DNA from: Chamaecrista fasciculata
Lineage: Eukaryota > Streptophyta > Magnoliopsida > Fabales > Fabaceae
Length of the DNA: 64,000 bases
NCBI GenBank assembly: GCA_003254925.1
Contig: QANZ01015953.1
Coordinates: forward strand, 1,498-65,497
Direction of reading: 5' to 3'
In this document: positions 35,540 through 47,749 of the stretch, one piece after another
Layout: the number at the start of each line of letters is the position of its first letter
Numbering within the stretch: the stretch's first letter is position 1
Translations under genes and position numbers: made by a program
Notes under the pieces: model-generated
Told to the model about the DNA's origin: nothing
The model's input: only the letters and a program-made list of their open reading frames with translations
Databases searched by the model: none

Positions 35540-37360
35540 AGTTCAATATATATATAGTTCGTTTCTGTCTTATCGTTGAGCATAAGAAAAAAAGGTTAAT
35601 TGTTGCCTATAATCTTCTAGCTTGACCAAACCTGGAACACGTTTAACCAATAGGTAGTTTTGTCTTCTAGTGGAAATAAAGGCAACATGAAAATTGTTCT
35701 CATACATATATCCTGGAAAGAGCGCAAAGTAATTAGCAAAAAGGATGGCACCTCATCATGATTTACTTCAGGTTAAAATATATTTGGATACCATATTGTT
35801 AGGGCTGGTTCCACTTTAGTGCCCTGAAAGATAAAACTTGACACTCGACTACCCTGAGACTTGCACTGTTACCACTTTGGTACCATGTAACTACTTTCCG
35901 TTAGGATTTAACGGCAAATGGTCACATGAGATGCACATGACCTCCTTAAATTGCCTAAAACCTCCAAGCAAGTTTCCTTTTATGCGTTTAAGTCCTTTTC
36001 CTTTAATAAAAGGGATCAAAACACAAAGACAATAGAAACTGATGAAGCTACGAATTCTGGATAACAAAATGGATGACAGAGTTAGGTAGCCAACTGATGA
36101 CAGAATAGAGAGATCTTGCAAGAGAAAACGGAGGGGTTGGATCCCCCCATAAGCACTTTGATGCCAAAGTCAATACTGGGCTCTAGAGAAGAAATGGGAA
36201 TTTGGAGAGTAAAGAGATCATGCAAGAATGATGTGTGTGTGTACCTTAAGAGAAGACTAAGATAACATTTTTATAAGCGCTCGTAGAGATAATGGAACTG
36301 TCTACTTTCGAGGCCAAGTTAAGGAAGTTGTTAGGGTGATTGAGATACTTTGGTTAGCAAGATAATTTTGTTACCTTTTTGACCGTTAGAGGCCGTTTGG
36401 GAGATATCTTTAGGAAGATGCCTTAGTACTAGTCCTCTAAGTCCCCTAGTACTTGTTACTAAGGGAGACTTGTGAAGCACCTTTTGCCAAGGTTCAAATG
36501 CTCGAGATCCTCCTGACAACGAGACCAAATAAAGGGATGTAGAAAGAAGGGAAATCCCTGAATAAAAAGAGGGATCCCTGGAAAGGGATATTAGGGAATG
36601 AAGACTTAGGGGGATCCCTGAATGAGGATCCTTGACAAAGTGTTACAAAGGGGATCCCAGAATGGGGATCCTCGATATAGCCACGACTGGTCTTCGGTTC
36701 GATTGAGACTTCTTTCCATGGTTTGTAAACTGAAAATACCTTGCGTTCTCAACGTGTCTGAACGGAGTGGGTTTGAACCGGTTTAAGGGGATCTGGGGGC
36801 TTTGAAGGTAGGCTCGATTTTGATATAATAAAAAACTGCCTTACAAGGGAAGTTTTCGTGGAAACAATCTCGACCGTCTGTCCGAGTTAGATTTAAGCAG
36901 AGCCGTTAGATCTTTTGTGCTTTCATTTCTCTATTCGCACAGGGAAGAGAGAAATGGGGGCGTGCCGTGGCTGACAGGGCGGTTCCTTAGTGGTCAAATT
37001 TCTGCACGATTAGATAACGAAGTTATATGGAGGAAGTTTTTCTTCTTCCATAGTACCCAGAAGAACTTCTTGTAGTAGGAAAGTTCTCCATGAATTTATT
37101 CTATACTCTCCGTTTGCGAACTATTTCTTGCTCGTCCTGAGAAATTCTTTAATGGCGAATTAACGCTTCTCTTACGAATTCATCTGCTTACTTAGGTTGT
37201 AGTGATTTCAAGTTTGTATTCTACTAATTTCTTTCTCAGCCAGTTGTTGTAACACTATTTTTCTTTTAATAGCTTGTAAGATCTTTTCCTTCTCCTTTTA
37301 TCAATGATTTCTGACCTTGCTCCCATTTATCGACAATGTCAAGTAATTTCTTGCTATTCA
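35540..37360. other. Region with no recognisable gene
   Basis: I find only short chance frames here. Part of it (36540-36680) carries a short irregular repeat of 'gggatccctgaat'-like phrases. It may be leader sequence of the degraded element whose ORF starts at 37369, but nothing shows this directly. Confidence 0.4.
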
Positions 37361-37368
37361 AAACAAAA

Positions 37369-40270
37369 ATGGCTGAAGGTTCATTGCATTTCCCCATGGA
37401 AAGAGGAATAGGGTTTTGGTCCTGGGTGTTGGAGATTGTGCCCTAGGGCCAATCATTTTATGTAAATGTTTTGAACATTTTGATTGATTTATGGAAGATA
37501 AATCATGTTGTTATCATATTATTAGCATGTTTACTATGATAGCGTCCTTGATTAATTATGTGATAATTAATCTAAATCCGTCCCTGGTCGATTGTCCTCG
37601 TGGGAGCGAGAATGAACCAAGACCAGCATGACCTCGGTGTATGGAGATACATGCACTAGATGCTTTACGAGAGTCATGGTGCAATGAGTAAGGGGTTACA
37701 AGTTGCTGGACTGACCCGGAGAGTCCTGCATGGGTTTAGTCATAAGCTAGCCTCTCCTGTACACCTGTCACGATAGCCTTAGACCTGAGGTCTTGACTAT
37801 TCCGGCATTGTAGTTGTCGAACTTTGATCTAGTCTAACGTTGCCCGTAACAGGGTAGCCATAAGGGCTAGCTACGGGTTTGGTTGATTGCCGTGCTGAGG
37901 AATGTGGTTGACCAAGATGAGATTTTGTCCCTCATTAAGATGAGAGATATTTAACTGGCGCCCTCGATGAGTCTGTCCAAGAAATGCGTGGCCACGCTGG
38001 GAAATGGGACTAACTCAGGGAATCGAGAAAGTTGTGGTTTGGATTATGGATGACATTCCCGTGCCTAATCCAGGACCAAAATATCGTGTGACAATAGGGA
38101 TTATGACAAGGTGGTACCTAGGTTAAGTCGTTAACGTTAAAGCGATAACTCGCGTGTTTTGGGTAGTCGTGATGGCTTGCTAGAGTCCGCTCTCGACTTG
38201 TGAGTCATAAGATGGCTTGCTGCCAACTTCACGTGAGGCCTGCTGGGTCACACATGAGCAGGATCAAGATGCTGTTTTGGGACACGAATTAGGGTTAATT
38301 CGTTAGTCACTTTGGTGACACAATTTAAGACATAGTTGAATGTCTTAGGACATTAAATCTTGTCTTAAATAAATATCTATGTTTGTGGTATTTAAATTTG
38401 TTGGACAAAGTTTAAATATATTAATTGTTAAATAGTTTACAATTAAATTCTTGTTTAAAATATTAGGGAATAATAAATTAAATAAGTTTCCTAAAAGTTA
38501 CGGAATTATTGATTTATTAAATTCACTAATATTGGGGAAACAAGATAGAGGGTGGGGCCTCATAGGTCTTGTATTTAATTAATGAAAATGTTTTGTTAAT
38601 TAAATAAAGATATCAAGATTTGAATTTGAATTCAAGATTTGATTTTGCATTCAAGATTCAAAGTTTGAATTAAAGATATTAAGGTAATTCTTTAATTCAA
38701 TATTGTTAGGAAATTAATAAGTTGGTTATAACTTTCTAAGAGTTAGGAATGTTTTTGATTTATTAAATTCCCTAAAATTAAAGAGAGGATGGCGCATATA
38801 TCTTGGCTTGGGGTGCAAGATTTGATCTTGCATTTTGAATTATAATATATGTGCAAGTCGATTTTAATTAAAATTGTTAAGGTAATATTTTAATTATAAA
38901 TTTTGAATCCTCATGATTCATTCCAACCAATAGGATTTGAGCAATTAAGATTTGGTTTCAAGATTTGATTTTGTAGGCCAAGATTTCGATTTGCCCCTAG
39001 GTTTTTCAATTATAATATTAGTGTAATATTATAAATCAAGATTTAGGGAATCCCTAAATTATATTAATTATGGAATTAATGTATTCAAAGATTTTAGGGA
39101 TTCACTAATTAGATTAGTGAAACCCTAATTTTAGGAATGAGAAATTTTATTTAAACACACATAAGAGGCAAGTCGCATTAGGGGCTATTTTTGTGAGACA
39201 AAATTTTGCCAAGTTCTCTTAGTGAGAGAGAAAAATCGCCAAACCCTAATATTCAAGAGAGAGAGTCGACTTTCTCAATAGTGAGAGAAAGTTCGACCTA
39301 GGCTTGTGGCTTTAGGGTTTTTGTGTGTTCTTGCGCCACTCATCTTGAATTCAAGAATAGTTCTTGATTGTTCAAGATTCATAGATATTGTTCCCGTGTT
39401 CACTTGGGAAGAAGCGAAGGAGGCTAGCACCTGGGCATCTGCCAAACTGCTCGTGTGGATCACCGGCAGAGGAAGCACACTTGGAGTGGACTTCTCAACT
39501 CGCAAATTCAAACGAGCCGATTGAAAATTGAGGTATACATCTATCTTTACTGATATAAATATAGGTAGTGGATCCTGGAAGGGAATCATAGAGAAGCAAA
39601 AATTTTAATTTACCGTGTTTTTCCGCTGCGCCGACTCTATGATTTCCCAACACTGGGTCTACCAATTATCGGAGGACGAGATGGAAGAAGGTCCTTCCTT
39701 GGACTTAGGAAGGTGAGGCTAGGGGAGCGCGTCTCTGACCATTAGAGAATTCCCAAGTAATTTGGGGATTTGTGGTACAGTCATAGATCCTAAGCCTCCT
39801 CTCGAGTTTGAGGGGGTTTATAATTGATTTTTTTTAATGGTTTGATTAGTTATCGTGAAGGAGTAGAGTGGGATTACCCAGGCTTTTGGCATCATTTGTC
39901 TAGTAGGGTTCCTGTTGGTAGGAGAGTGCAAAATGTCGGATCTCTATATAATAGATTCGAGATGGTTCATTCTTTTGGTTGAGAAGTATTTTCTTGGGGA
40001 GCAGGGGCTTTGTTTCAATTTAGGTCTTCCTTTGTCCCGTAGTGTTACTTACACTAATGGGGTCGGTTTTGTTGTTTATGAGTTTTTCTTCACCTAACTA
40101 GGAATTATTGTTTCCTTTTCTGCTTTTGAGTTCAAAGTTCTGAACTCTTTGAATGTTTGTCCTGCCCAACTTCATTATAATGTTTGGTTGTGCATTTGTG
40201 CCTTCGAGTTGTTTTGTGATAAATTGGATGTCTATCCAACTGTAGAGGTTTTCTTTCATTTTTTTAGGGC
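37369..40270 (+). pseudogene. Degenerate putative gypsy-type transposase-like ORF split by a solo LTR
   Basis: An open frame starts at the ATG at 37369 (MAEGSLHFPM) and runs into the insertion at 37427. After the target duplication it resumes at about 39658 in the same frame for a short distance before stops appear near 39745. Much further on, 40112-40270 reads 'FEFKVLNSLNVCPAQLHYNV', then 'CAFELFCDKLDVYPTVEVFF'. This resembles the plant 'putative transposase, gypsy type' domain (PF04195-like). Between these parts are many stops. It is a dead relic of a mobile element. Confidence 0.5.
37427..39652 (+). mobile_element. Solo LTR (2.2 kb), same family as the left-end LTRs
   Basis: It starts TGTTGGAGATTGTGCCC and ends GATTTCCCAACA, with an exact 5-bp target duplication CTGGG at 37422-37426 and 39653-39657. 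The internal blocks match the long LTRs at 656-8605, and its last 270 bases match 1-549 closely. No pol or second LTR lies next to it. Confidence 0.9.
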
Positions 40271-40299
40271 CCAGTGTTGAGAACCTGGGAGTTGGGTGG

Positions 40300-40490
40300 A
40301 GATTTTACCCAACTAGAATTGCATAGCAATAAGATAAGCAAGGTTTTCATTATGTGATATTTTAAAACTTCTTCAAACTCATGAGTCTACTAGTACTATT
40401 AATTGAATCTCTCGAGAGCCTTTTTAGTCAATCGATTAGCAAGATTATTATTTTTAGACCTTACATAAACAACTAACCATTCCATCTTAA
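40300..40490 (-). other. Possible LINE RNase H remnant
   Basis: The - strand gives a short phrase 'NNNLANRLTKKALE' resembling the end of the L1 RNase H domain. It is too short and isolated to be certain. Confidence 0.25.
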
Positions 40491-40671
40491 ACCAGTTGTC
40501 TTATATTGATCAGTATGTGTTAGCTAGAACATTAAATGTGGTAGGACAAGTTGGGGTCTTTAAGTGCGTATGCAAATCTCATTGTAATCTAATTTATTCA
40601 AATAAATTAAAATTAGTCCATTCAGAAAATAGAAATTCAACATGGTATAAGAGCCAATTGACAGTAGATGA

Positions 40672-41641
40672 ATTTCTCCTAGGGGTGTGCAACGATCGGG
40701 TTCAGGCGAGTTCGGGTGGGTGAGCAGGTAGATATAATAAGTAGCGGGTTAGATTTTTGTAACCCGAACCCGACCGTCAACCCATACAACCCGATAAGTT
40801 CGGGTTATGGTCGGGTTGAGGCGGATAAAATATTTTTTAAAAAATTAGAAAAAAAAACAAAATTTTCATGTACTTTTCGTCATCTCTCTCACGATCCTGC
40901 TCATGTACAGTGTATATAACAATTGAAATATTTTATTATGATGCTCGTATCACTCTCACTCTCGCATCAGAAACAAAAAAAAGAAATATTTTATTATAGA
41001 TTTATATTTATTATATATATAAATAAATAAATAAATTCATTTAATCAAAATAAACTAAAGGAAGCTTCTCGCCTTCTCCTGAATCTTCGTTAATGAACCT
41101 TTTAGATCCAACCTTTCACGCCACCATTAACGGTCGGTCGAGCTTCAAATTGCAGTGGCAGATTGTAAAACCACCGTCTTGCTGCTAAACCGACGAGATG
41201 AGGCTTCGACGTCGACGTCGGCGTCGGCGTCGGCATCGGCATCAGCGTCAGATTCGGCGTCAACTTGCTGCGAGACTGGGAGGTGCGAAGTGCATCGACG
41301 TCCAACTTCAATCTTACTTTTCTGCTTGTGCCTCTTGCGATTTTGCGGGTAAGAGTGAGAGAATGAGACTGTTAGAGTCTGAGAGATTCATAGTCTTCAC
41401 TCTACAGACCTTCACTTCAGTATACATTCTATATAATTTTCCCCTCTTTTTCGTTTAATCGGTCAGGTTCGGGTTTGATCGGGTTAAACCGAGTTTATCC
41501 GATAACCTGATCAGACCGATTTTTTTTTTTTGAAAAATCAGATCTGATTGCACCCGAATGGCTAAACTCGAATCGACCAAACCCGATATTTACGGTCGGG
41601 TTAGTCGGGTTGACCCATTTTTGCACACTCCTAGTTTCTCC
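40672..41641 (+). mobile_element. hAT-like non-autonomous DNA transposon, copy 1
   Basis: The body is 40680-41633. The termini TAGGGGTGTGCAA and TTGCACACTCCTA are imperfect inverted repeats of the type common in plant hAT elements. Flanking 8-mers ATTTCTCC and GTTTCTCC agree in 7 of 8 bases. Inside, 'cgggtt'-rich subterminal tracts ('taacccgaacccgac', 'cgggttagtcgggttgaccc') mirror each other. The central frame with Ser/Ala repeats (41155-41352) comes from a GGCGTC-type microsatellite near 41210-41260. No transposase is present. Confidence 0.75.
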
Positions 41642-42784
41642 CTTTAGTTCCAAAATTTTCTCCACCTTCTTCCTCTATTTCTTTAGTCTCTCTTCCATCA
41701 AACTCATGCTACACATCTGGTCACTGAGCCCAACCATCTCTAGCCATTATCTAGCAACACGTGTAACCCCACCCCATGTTTAGCTGTCATCGGCAGTCAG
41801 AACACAGTCAACTCCGGCACTGTAGCCGCATGCACATGTTGCCACACATAACTTTGTTTTCCATAAGTGACGTCATTTCTTGCATCATCTTCCTCCATTC
41901 TAAATGTCGTCGTGATCACCGACCTCTCCTCGTCTCTTTGTTGTTATTGTTCAATCAAAGTTACTCTCAACAATGTAGGGTGTGTGGTTTAGTAAATTAG
42001 TGTCGCAACATTTCTTTGTGTTTCATCTTATTACTATCTTATTTTTCTCTTTTTCTTTAGATTCATTCCAGCCCTTTCTCTTCAGCTTATTATCAACTTT
42101 CATCCTATTGTTTGCATTCAGTCATTCTTCAATTTTCTTTGTTCTAAAATTAGTTTTTGTAGATTGTGGTTGTGTCTCCATTCTAACCTCTTACTCAAAT
42201 GGTTTTTCACTCAAGTTTGTTGATTACTCAAGTTTGTGGTTATGGTTGTGTCCTCATTCCAACCTTCTCTCCTTATGACTTCATCCATGGGCCATGACTG
42301 TGTTTCTGTTCTAGCTTCTTCTCCTGGTGAGTTTTTAATAACTAGATCATCTTCTCTTCTCTCAACAATTTCAGTGGTGATTTTCTTTGAGTTGTCAGCT
42401 TGGTTTTCCTTTTGGTTTTATTGTTGTTGCTTCTTGTGTCTTCTTTATGTCTTTGGTATTCTATATGTTATTCATGTTATTTGGTCTCCTTCGGTGTTTC
42501 CTTTATGAGGAGCCATGTGAGTTGTGGAGTTGTGGACTACCCTCTTTTTCAAAACCACTTACATTATGGTTTTTGATGTTTTTTGAGACAACGTCATGAG
42601 ATCCCTATACATGATGGCTATTTGAGATACATTGATAGGGGGAGTCTTTGAAGTTTTTTTAAGTGTTTTTATTAGTTTGCTTTGTTTTGTTTTCACAATT
42701 TTATTATTTACGGGGTTTTTTATGTTTTGGAAAACCTTAACAAGTTCGGCATGATTAAGATCTATGCTCCAACTTGAGGAAGAG
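41642..42784 (+). other. Internal region of the small LTR element, T-rich
   Basis: The sequence is T-rich with several short overlapping open frames that are hydrophobic by composition only. No gag, protease, integrase or reverse transcriptase motif is visible. A purine tract at its right end precedes the 3' LTR. Confidence 0.45.
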
Positions 42785-42909
42785 TGTTAGAAGTCAAAAT
42801 TTTATTTATTAGAAATTGTTCTGTATGTGTTAGTTAGAACATTAAATGTGGTAGGTGAAGCTGGAGTCTTTAATTATGTACAGAAATATCATTGTGTAAT
42901 CAATTCAAA

Positions 42910-43145
42910 TCAATTAAAATAAGTGCCAACAAAGGTTGACCCAGTTGGTAAGGAGTCGACTCATAACCCAAAAGGTCGTGAGTTCGATTCCCACTGCCGA
43001 TGTGAGGGCCTTGTTGGTAGGCGATCTGTAAGTACCTCTGTAAGCGCTCACAGAGCCTGGAGGCCTGCCCTGGCCTTGGTGAGCCCCCGGGGTCCAACTC
43101 ACCTAAACTTTTAGATACCCAAAAAAAAAATCAATTAAAATAAGT
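42910..43145 (+). mobile_element. tRNA-derived SINE with 15-bp target duplication, inside an LTR
   Basis: The body is 42925-43130 (206 bp). A box-like 'ggttgacccagttggtaagg' and B box 'gtcgtgagttcgattcccac' lie in the tRNA-like head, and the element ends in an A10 run. The direct repeat TCAATTAAAATAAGT flanks it exactly at 42910-42924 and 43131-43145. The left LTR of the host element has the empty site. It is a different family from the SINE at 30331. Confidence 0.9.
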
Positions 43146-43170
43146 CCATTCAGAAAATAGAAATTCAACA

Positions 43171-43627
43171 ATAATATTTTTGAATTTTTTTTTATTTTGG
43201 GTGTTTAATCTTTTTTTTTTTTGTATAAGAGTGATAGTTGTCAAAATCTAGTTTTAAATGTTAAAAGCATGCAATTTTACCGAGTTTGATTTGATTTCAA
43301 CAGTGTGTGATTTTATAACAAATTTAATTAGATTTTAATACATAAAATTTATATTTTACCAATTTTACCGATTTTACGATTTAAACACCCAAAATAAAAA
43401 AGCACAATAAAATCTATTACTAATTCTTTTGGTAGTAAAATCTGTTATTAATTTATTAAAAGAAGTCAATCAAAAGATAAAATTGACTGAAATGTGAAAT
43501 TTAAAAAATAGAATTAATAATAAATGAATGTTAACTAAAATTTAAAATTTATATAAAATTTAAGAAGCAATAGAATACTTTTACAGTCTTACCTTAATAT
43601 TAATATATACTATAATATATGTTTGAG
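43171..43627. other. AT-rich spacer
   Basis: No gene is visible. A fragment near 43430-43500 ('ttattaatttattaaaagaa', 'aaaagataaaattgac') resembles the middle of the family B foldback repeat. A weak inverted pair of 'cacccaaaataaaa' phrases lies at about 43195-43205 and 43386-43400. Confidence 0.35.
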
Positions 43628-44403
43628 TAGGGTGTTCAGCAATCGGGTTTGGGTGAGTCAGTAGGTTGATATAATACGTAGCGGGTTAAATTTTTGTAAC
43701 CCGAACCCCGCCTGTCAACCATACAACCCGATGAATTCAGGTTATGTTCGGGTTCGGGTGGGTTTGGGCAGATTAAATTATTTTTTTAAGAAAAATTAAC
43801 AAAAAAGATCATTTTATTATAAAAAGATTAGAAAATTACAAAAAAAAAAAAATTAGATAACTAGTCCCTCTCTCACTCTCTGCAGTCTGCACATCTTCAA
43901 TTTTTCATCATATATTCATGAACCGACTATAATAACAATAATACATAACATTATGCTCATATTATAAACATAAACATCCCATTAAGTATATAACATTGTA
44001 CTGTGTTCATTCCATGATCTAATAGACTAATACATCAATAATAAGCATAACTCTGTGATCTACTTTGGATTTTTCAAACATCGAACAAGAAGGAAAAAAA
44101 AACACAATATAATTAGTTTAGAAATTGAACAAATCAACAGAAAAAGTTCAGATTGCAGTGTAGAAATTTTAGGTGAGAGATATGTTGTGAAAATGCGAGA
44201 GAGGGAGAAAGTGAGGTTGAACGGAATTGAAAAAACTGGTGGGAATCGAGATCTTCAGTTCTTCATCGTCAATGATCGAATGACGCTTTACTGAACCGAC
44301 CAAATTCGACTGTACCCATATAGTTAAATCTGAACCGACCAAACTTGATATTTATGATTGAGTTAGTCGATTTGACCCATATTTGTGTACCCCTATGTCT
44401 GAG
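43620..44403 (+). mobile_element. hAT-like non-autonomous DNA transposon, copy 2
   Basis: The body is 43628-44395 (768 bp). It starts TAGGGTGTTCAGCAATCGGG and ends TGTGTACCCCTA. Flanking 8-mers TGTTTGAG and TGTCTGAG match at 7 of 8 positions. Subterminal blocks ('gtagcgggttaaatttttgt', 'taacccgaacc') match copy 1 at 40680-41633, so the two are related. The middle differs and the open frame at 44055-44294 shows no transposase motif. Confidence 0.7.
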
Positions 44404-46470
44404 GGGCTTTCTATCTCCGGCTACTTCAACTTTCTCCATGCCTATTTAAATTGCATTTCTTAATGGTCGTCGCACTATAATTGTCTTTATGAAAGTTCCA
44501 ATACTTTCTCCAATATCTTAGCTACTTACTTTTTACATTGCATATTCCTCTTATTATAATTTCTATTTAAATTGCAATATCGCCATTTGATCATCCCATT
44601 CTCAAATCTCATACTGTAATCGTGTTTTATGTTTAATACTGTAAGCCAATTGTACTTTAGATGCACTGATGAACTTTATATAATTCCATCCAATTTTCTT
44701 CTTACCACTTATTATTGTCGCTCAGTGCAATAGTATAGTAATTGTAGTTTATAATTATAGTTTTCAAATTGTTGTACTTTTCAAATTTATAATTGTACTC
44801 TTGTGCAGAGATTGTCACTGATACAAACAAGGGAATTGAGTTGAATCTGAAAATCATATTTTCAAGTAGTTATCTTTCAAATAAGTTAGTTGGATAAGTA
44901 TTATATTTTGTATTTTTTAAACTGCATGAATTAATTAAATTAATTTCTTTTTGTTTTTAAAAATTATTTTGGCTGATGTGGCAGTTCATGGTAACCCCAA
45001 AATTGAGACATATAGTTATATATAGATATCTTGAATTTATGTATTTTCATAATTGAATTTTTTTGTTTCTTTATATTTTTTTATTATAAGACTTATTTCT
45101 TCTTCAAAGAACATATGAAGCAAGGTGCTAATGTGATGTGAAATAAAAAGCAAATGACATATTTCAAATATTTGAGGTCAAATCCTTGAAATAATAAAGC
45201 TAAACCAAGGTCCGATGATCACACTTGAACCCTTAAAATCGAACAAACAAGGACCTCAAGTGTTAGAAGACGCCACAAGGATGATGAAATCTTGATAAGT
45301 CTGTTAGTTCTATGAAGAACCCTAAAGAAAACCCACTCTCACAAAGTTTGATAAACCAAACTCACAATTAAAATAATCTGAAATCTGATTTACAAGAATG
45401 TTAATGGAGTTTTTATACTCAAAGATAAAAGAAACACTAATGGGTCATGAAAACATAAAACCCAAACTAATAAAACTAATGAACTTTTAAACATGAATTT
45501 ACAACTAATTAAAATAATAAAATTGATTTAAATGTCTTAAAATACTATTGGACTTCAAATGACTTAGCCCAAAATTAATAAAATTCGCATTAAAATAAAA
45601 CCCAAAATAAAAACAACATTTTAGGCCCAAAATATTATTATTTAGGCTCAAATGAGTCTTCATATGTGTAGCTCTTGGTCCAAACTCTTTAAATTCAAGT
45701 TTTTGAGCTCAAATCATGTTGTATAGCTCCATTTTCAGCCCATATTAAGCAAATGACGTTTTCAACATTATTTGTTGGTGCACTTGAAATTTTCTTTTCC
45801 AAAGCCTCTTGGATTAGCCCATTTGAAATTTACAATGAACTTTTTAATGGCTAGGTGTTTCGCATCATTCCCATCCTCTTCAAAAAGATTTGACCTCAAA
45901 TATTTAAAATTTTTCTCTATTTCTTTATCTCCCCGCGAATTGTATGCTTGCAACAAGAGGGACAAAATTTTCTCAATTCTAATCGACTAGGTGTGTTGTA
46001 TCGATTCTTTTGAGTAATATATTTGGAAATACCCGTTGATTTCTTTTATTAACACTGTTTTGAACACAACTGGTACATTCCAAAATAACCCTTATTCGAA
46101 TATCTTTACCTTTGACCATGAACCTCCTTTGGGTTTTTGATTCACTTAACTCTTCTATTTTACTATTCAAAGTGAAAAAGGTACGAAAAAAAATAATAGA
46201 AGTTGCTAGCTCAAAATCCAATTATAAAATTATGAGGCATCTTGTTCTAATCAATATAGTACAGTAATAATTAAGTAATACAATGATTTTTAATTATATT
46301 TAGAATCATACACAGTACAATATTTCTGTTTTCATTTAAGTATCCTATATGATATTGTTATCCCGCCCTAGCCATCCCATTTCCATTTATGGTCTTCACT
46401 ATTTAATATTGATTATTAATTAATTTTTGTATTAATTAGAAGCCAGGACCGAATTCCAAGTTTCACTTAG
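44396..46470. other. AT-rich region with no recognisable gene
   Basis: Short frames on the - strand (45965-45768, 46221-45979) are hydrophilic, with no motif I recognise. They might be remains of a retroelement polyprotein, but nothing supports that firmly. Confidence 0.4.
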
Positions 46471-46475
46471 GCTAA

Positions 46476-46740
46476 ATCTCACTTTTTTCTTTCTCTTTTG
46501 TAACTTGTTCTAAATCTAAAAAGAGAAGGAGGGATTAATCATAGATATTTGATTGTATCTCTAATCTTCTTTATCCCTTCCCGTGTTAATAACTAGAATG
46601 AAAAAAAGGGGAATATCAATGCATTCGGGAATAAATGATTGAGATATGTTTTTAGATCTCGAAGAGATATGTTTTTAGAGTACTTACCACTGGTGCCACG
46701 AAGAGATATGTTTTTAGATCTCGCATTTTAAATCCTCCTT
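46476..46740. repeat. Direct repeat pair member 1
   Basis: About 250 bases from 'acttttttctttctcttttg' to 'gagatatgtttttagatctc' recur at 47400-47655 with scattered differences. Shared landmarks are 'atatcaatgcattcgggaat' and 'ggtgccacg(g/a)agagatat'. The pair flanks the chloroplast-like fragment, so it may be of plastid intergenic origin, but this is not proven. Confidence 0.5.
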
Positions 46741-47069
46741 CTTTATTCTTAATTCTTTATTGTAATTTATAATACATAATTACATATATGAATGAATATG
46801 ATCAAATGGTCATTTAGTTAATAACTACTTAGATTTGTACGCAAAATTCCTAATTCTAATTGAAATGTACAATGATTCGTTAGATATTCTGTTTTTTTAA
46901 CAAAAAAAAAAAAGAGGTTCAATCTATTTTTGCTTTGCCCGAACATTCCCTAAAAATGAATATTTTTAGGGGGATTTCATATAAGTCTTTTTACTTTATA
47001 ATTAATATTATATTATGTTATACAATATGAAACAAAAAAGAAAAAAATGGCAGGATAATATATATATCA

Positions 47070-47215
47070 ATGGAGAAAATCAAGATGTGGAAAACAAGAT
47101 AAAGATTCTTTACAATGACACTGTAAACCAATTGAAAGGGATGTAGCGCAGCTTGGTAGTGCGTTTGTTTTGGGTACAAAATGTCATGGGTTCAAATCCT
47201 GTCATCTTTATCCCT
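47070..47215 (+). pseudogene. trnP-UGG: Chloroplast-derived trnP(UGG) fragment (NUPT)
   Basis: Positions 47137-47210 read as the plastid tRNA-Pro with anticodon loop TTTTGGGTA. The acceptor stem starts AGGGATG and the T arm reads GGGTTCAAATCC. Relative to the plastid sequence as I know it there are C-to-T changes in the D arm (gtagTgcg), before the T arm (gtcaTggg) and in the 3' acceptor strand (catcTTt), which weaken the stem. Upstream sequence ('gagaaaatcaagatgtggaa') also looks like the plastid trnW-trnP spacer. It is a nuclear copy, not a working gene. Confidence 0.75.
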
Positions 47216-47399
47216 ACTTATCTTATGAGCAGTAACAGCGGATCGATTGAGATTGATTAAAATTGGATATACATACTCAATAAAAATCTATCTAGAATCT
47301 ATCAATATATATTGAGAGTTCTTTATATATAGATTATCATGCATACGAGATGAATTGGGGTCACATTTCATAAATGATTTTATGTGACCCCCAAATCCA

Positions 47400-47655
47400 A
47401 CTTTTTTCTTTCTCTTTTCTAACTTATTCTAAATTTAAAAAAAAAAAAAAGATTAATCACATATATTTGATTGTACTCTAATCTTATTTACCCCTTCCCG
47501 TGTCAATAACTAGAAAGAAAAAAAAAAGGGGAATATCAATGCATTCGGGAATAAAAGATTGATCTTTATCAATAGACCTGCTAAAGCCTCGAACTATAGA
47601 ATACTTATCACTGGTGCCACGGAGAGATATGTTTTTAGATCTCACATTTTACTAA
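47400..47655. repeat. Direct repeat pair member 2
   Basis: It is the second copy of the segment at 46476-46740, starting 'ttttttctttctcttttcta' and ending 'gagatatgtttttagatctc'. Differences are mainly in the poly-A run and a few bases. Confidence 0.5.
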
Positions 47656-47749
47656 TCGAAAGAATAATAACTAATTTATATTTAAATTATTCCGTTAATT
47701 TTTATGACGGAAATAAATTATTTTAAAATATTATAAAAATAAATATTTT

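Larger units (their letters stand above)
40480..43170 (+). mobile_element. Small LTR retrotransposon without pol, carrying later insertions
   Basis: The left LTR ends at 40642 (AAATTCAACA) and is followed at once by a primer-binding-like TGGTATAAGAGCC. The right LTR starts TGTTAGAAG at 42785, right after a purine tract (ttgaggaagag), and ends in the same AAATTCAACA at 43170. Once its SINE is removed, the right LTR is about 165 bp, and about 120 bp of it matches the left one. The left LTR's outer end is diverged, so its start (about 40480) is approximate. The internal part holds a hAT-like insertion (40680-41633) and about 1.1 kb of T-rich sequence with no pol motif. Confidence 0.6.

Noticed and set aside
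41155..41352. Ser/Ala-rich and Arg-rich frames near 41155-41458
   Set aside because: They arise from a GGCGTC-type microsatellite inside a hAT-like element and have no homology or start context.
47137..47210. Functional nuclear tRNA-Pro gene
   Set aside because: The acceptor stem is broken by C-to-T changes and the sequence is of plastid type, so it is a decayed organelle insert.
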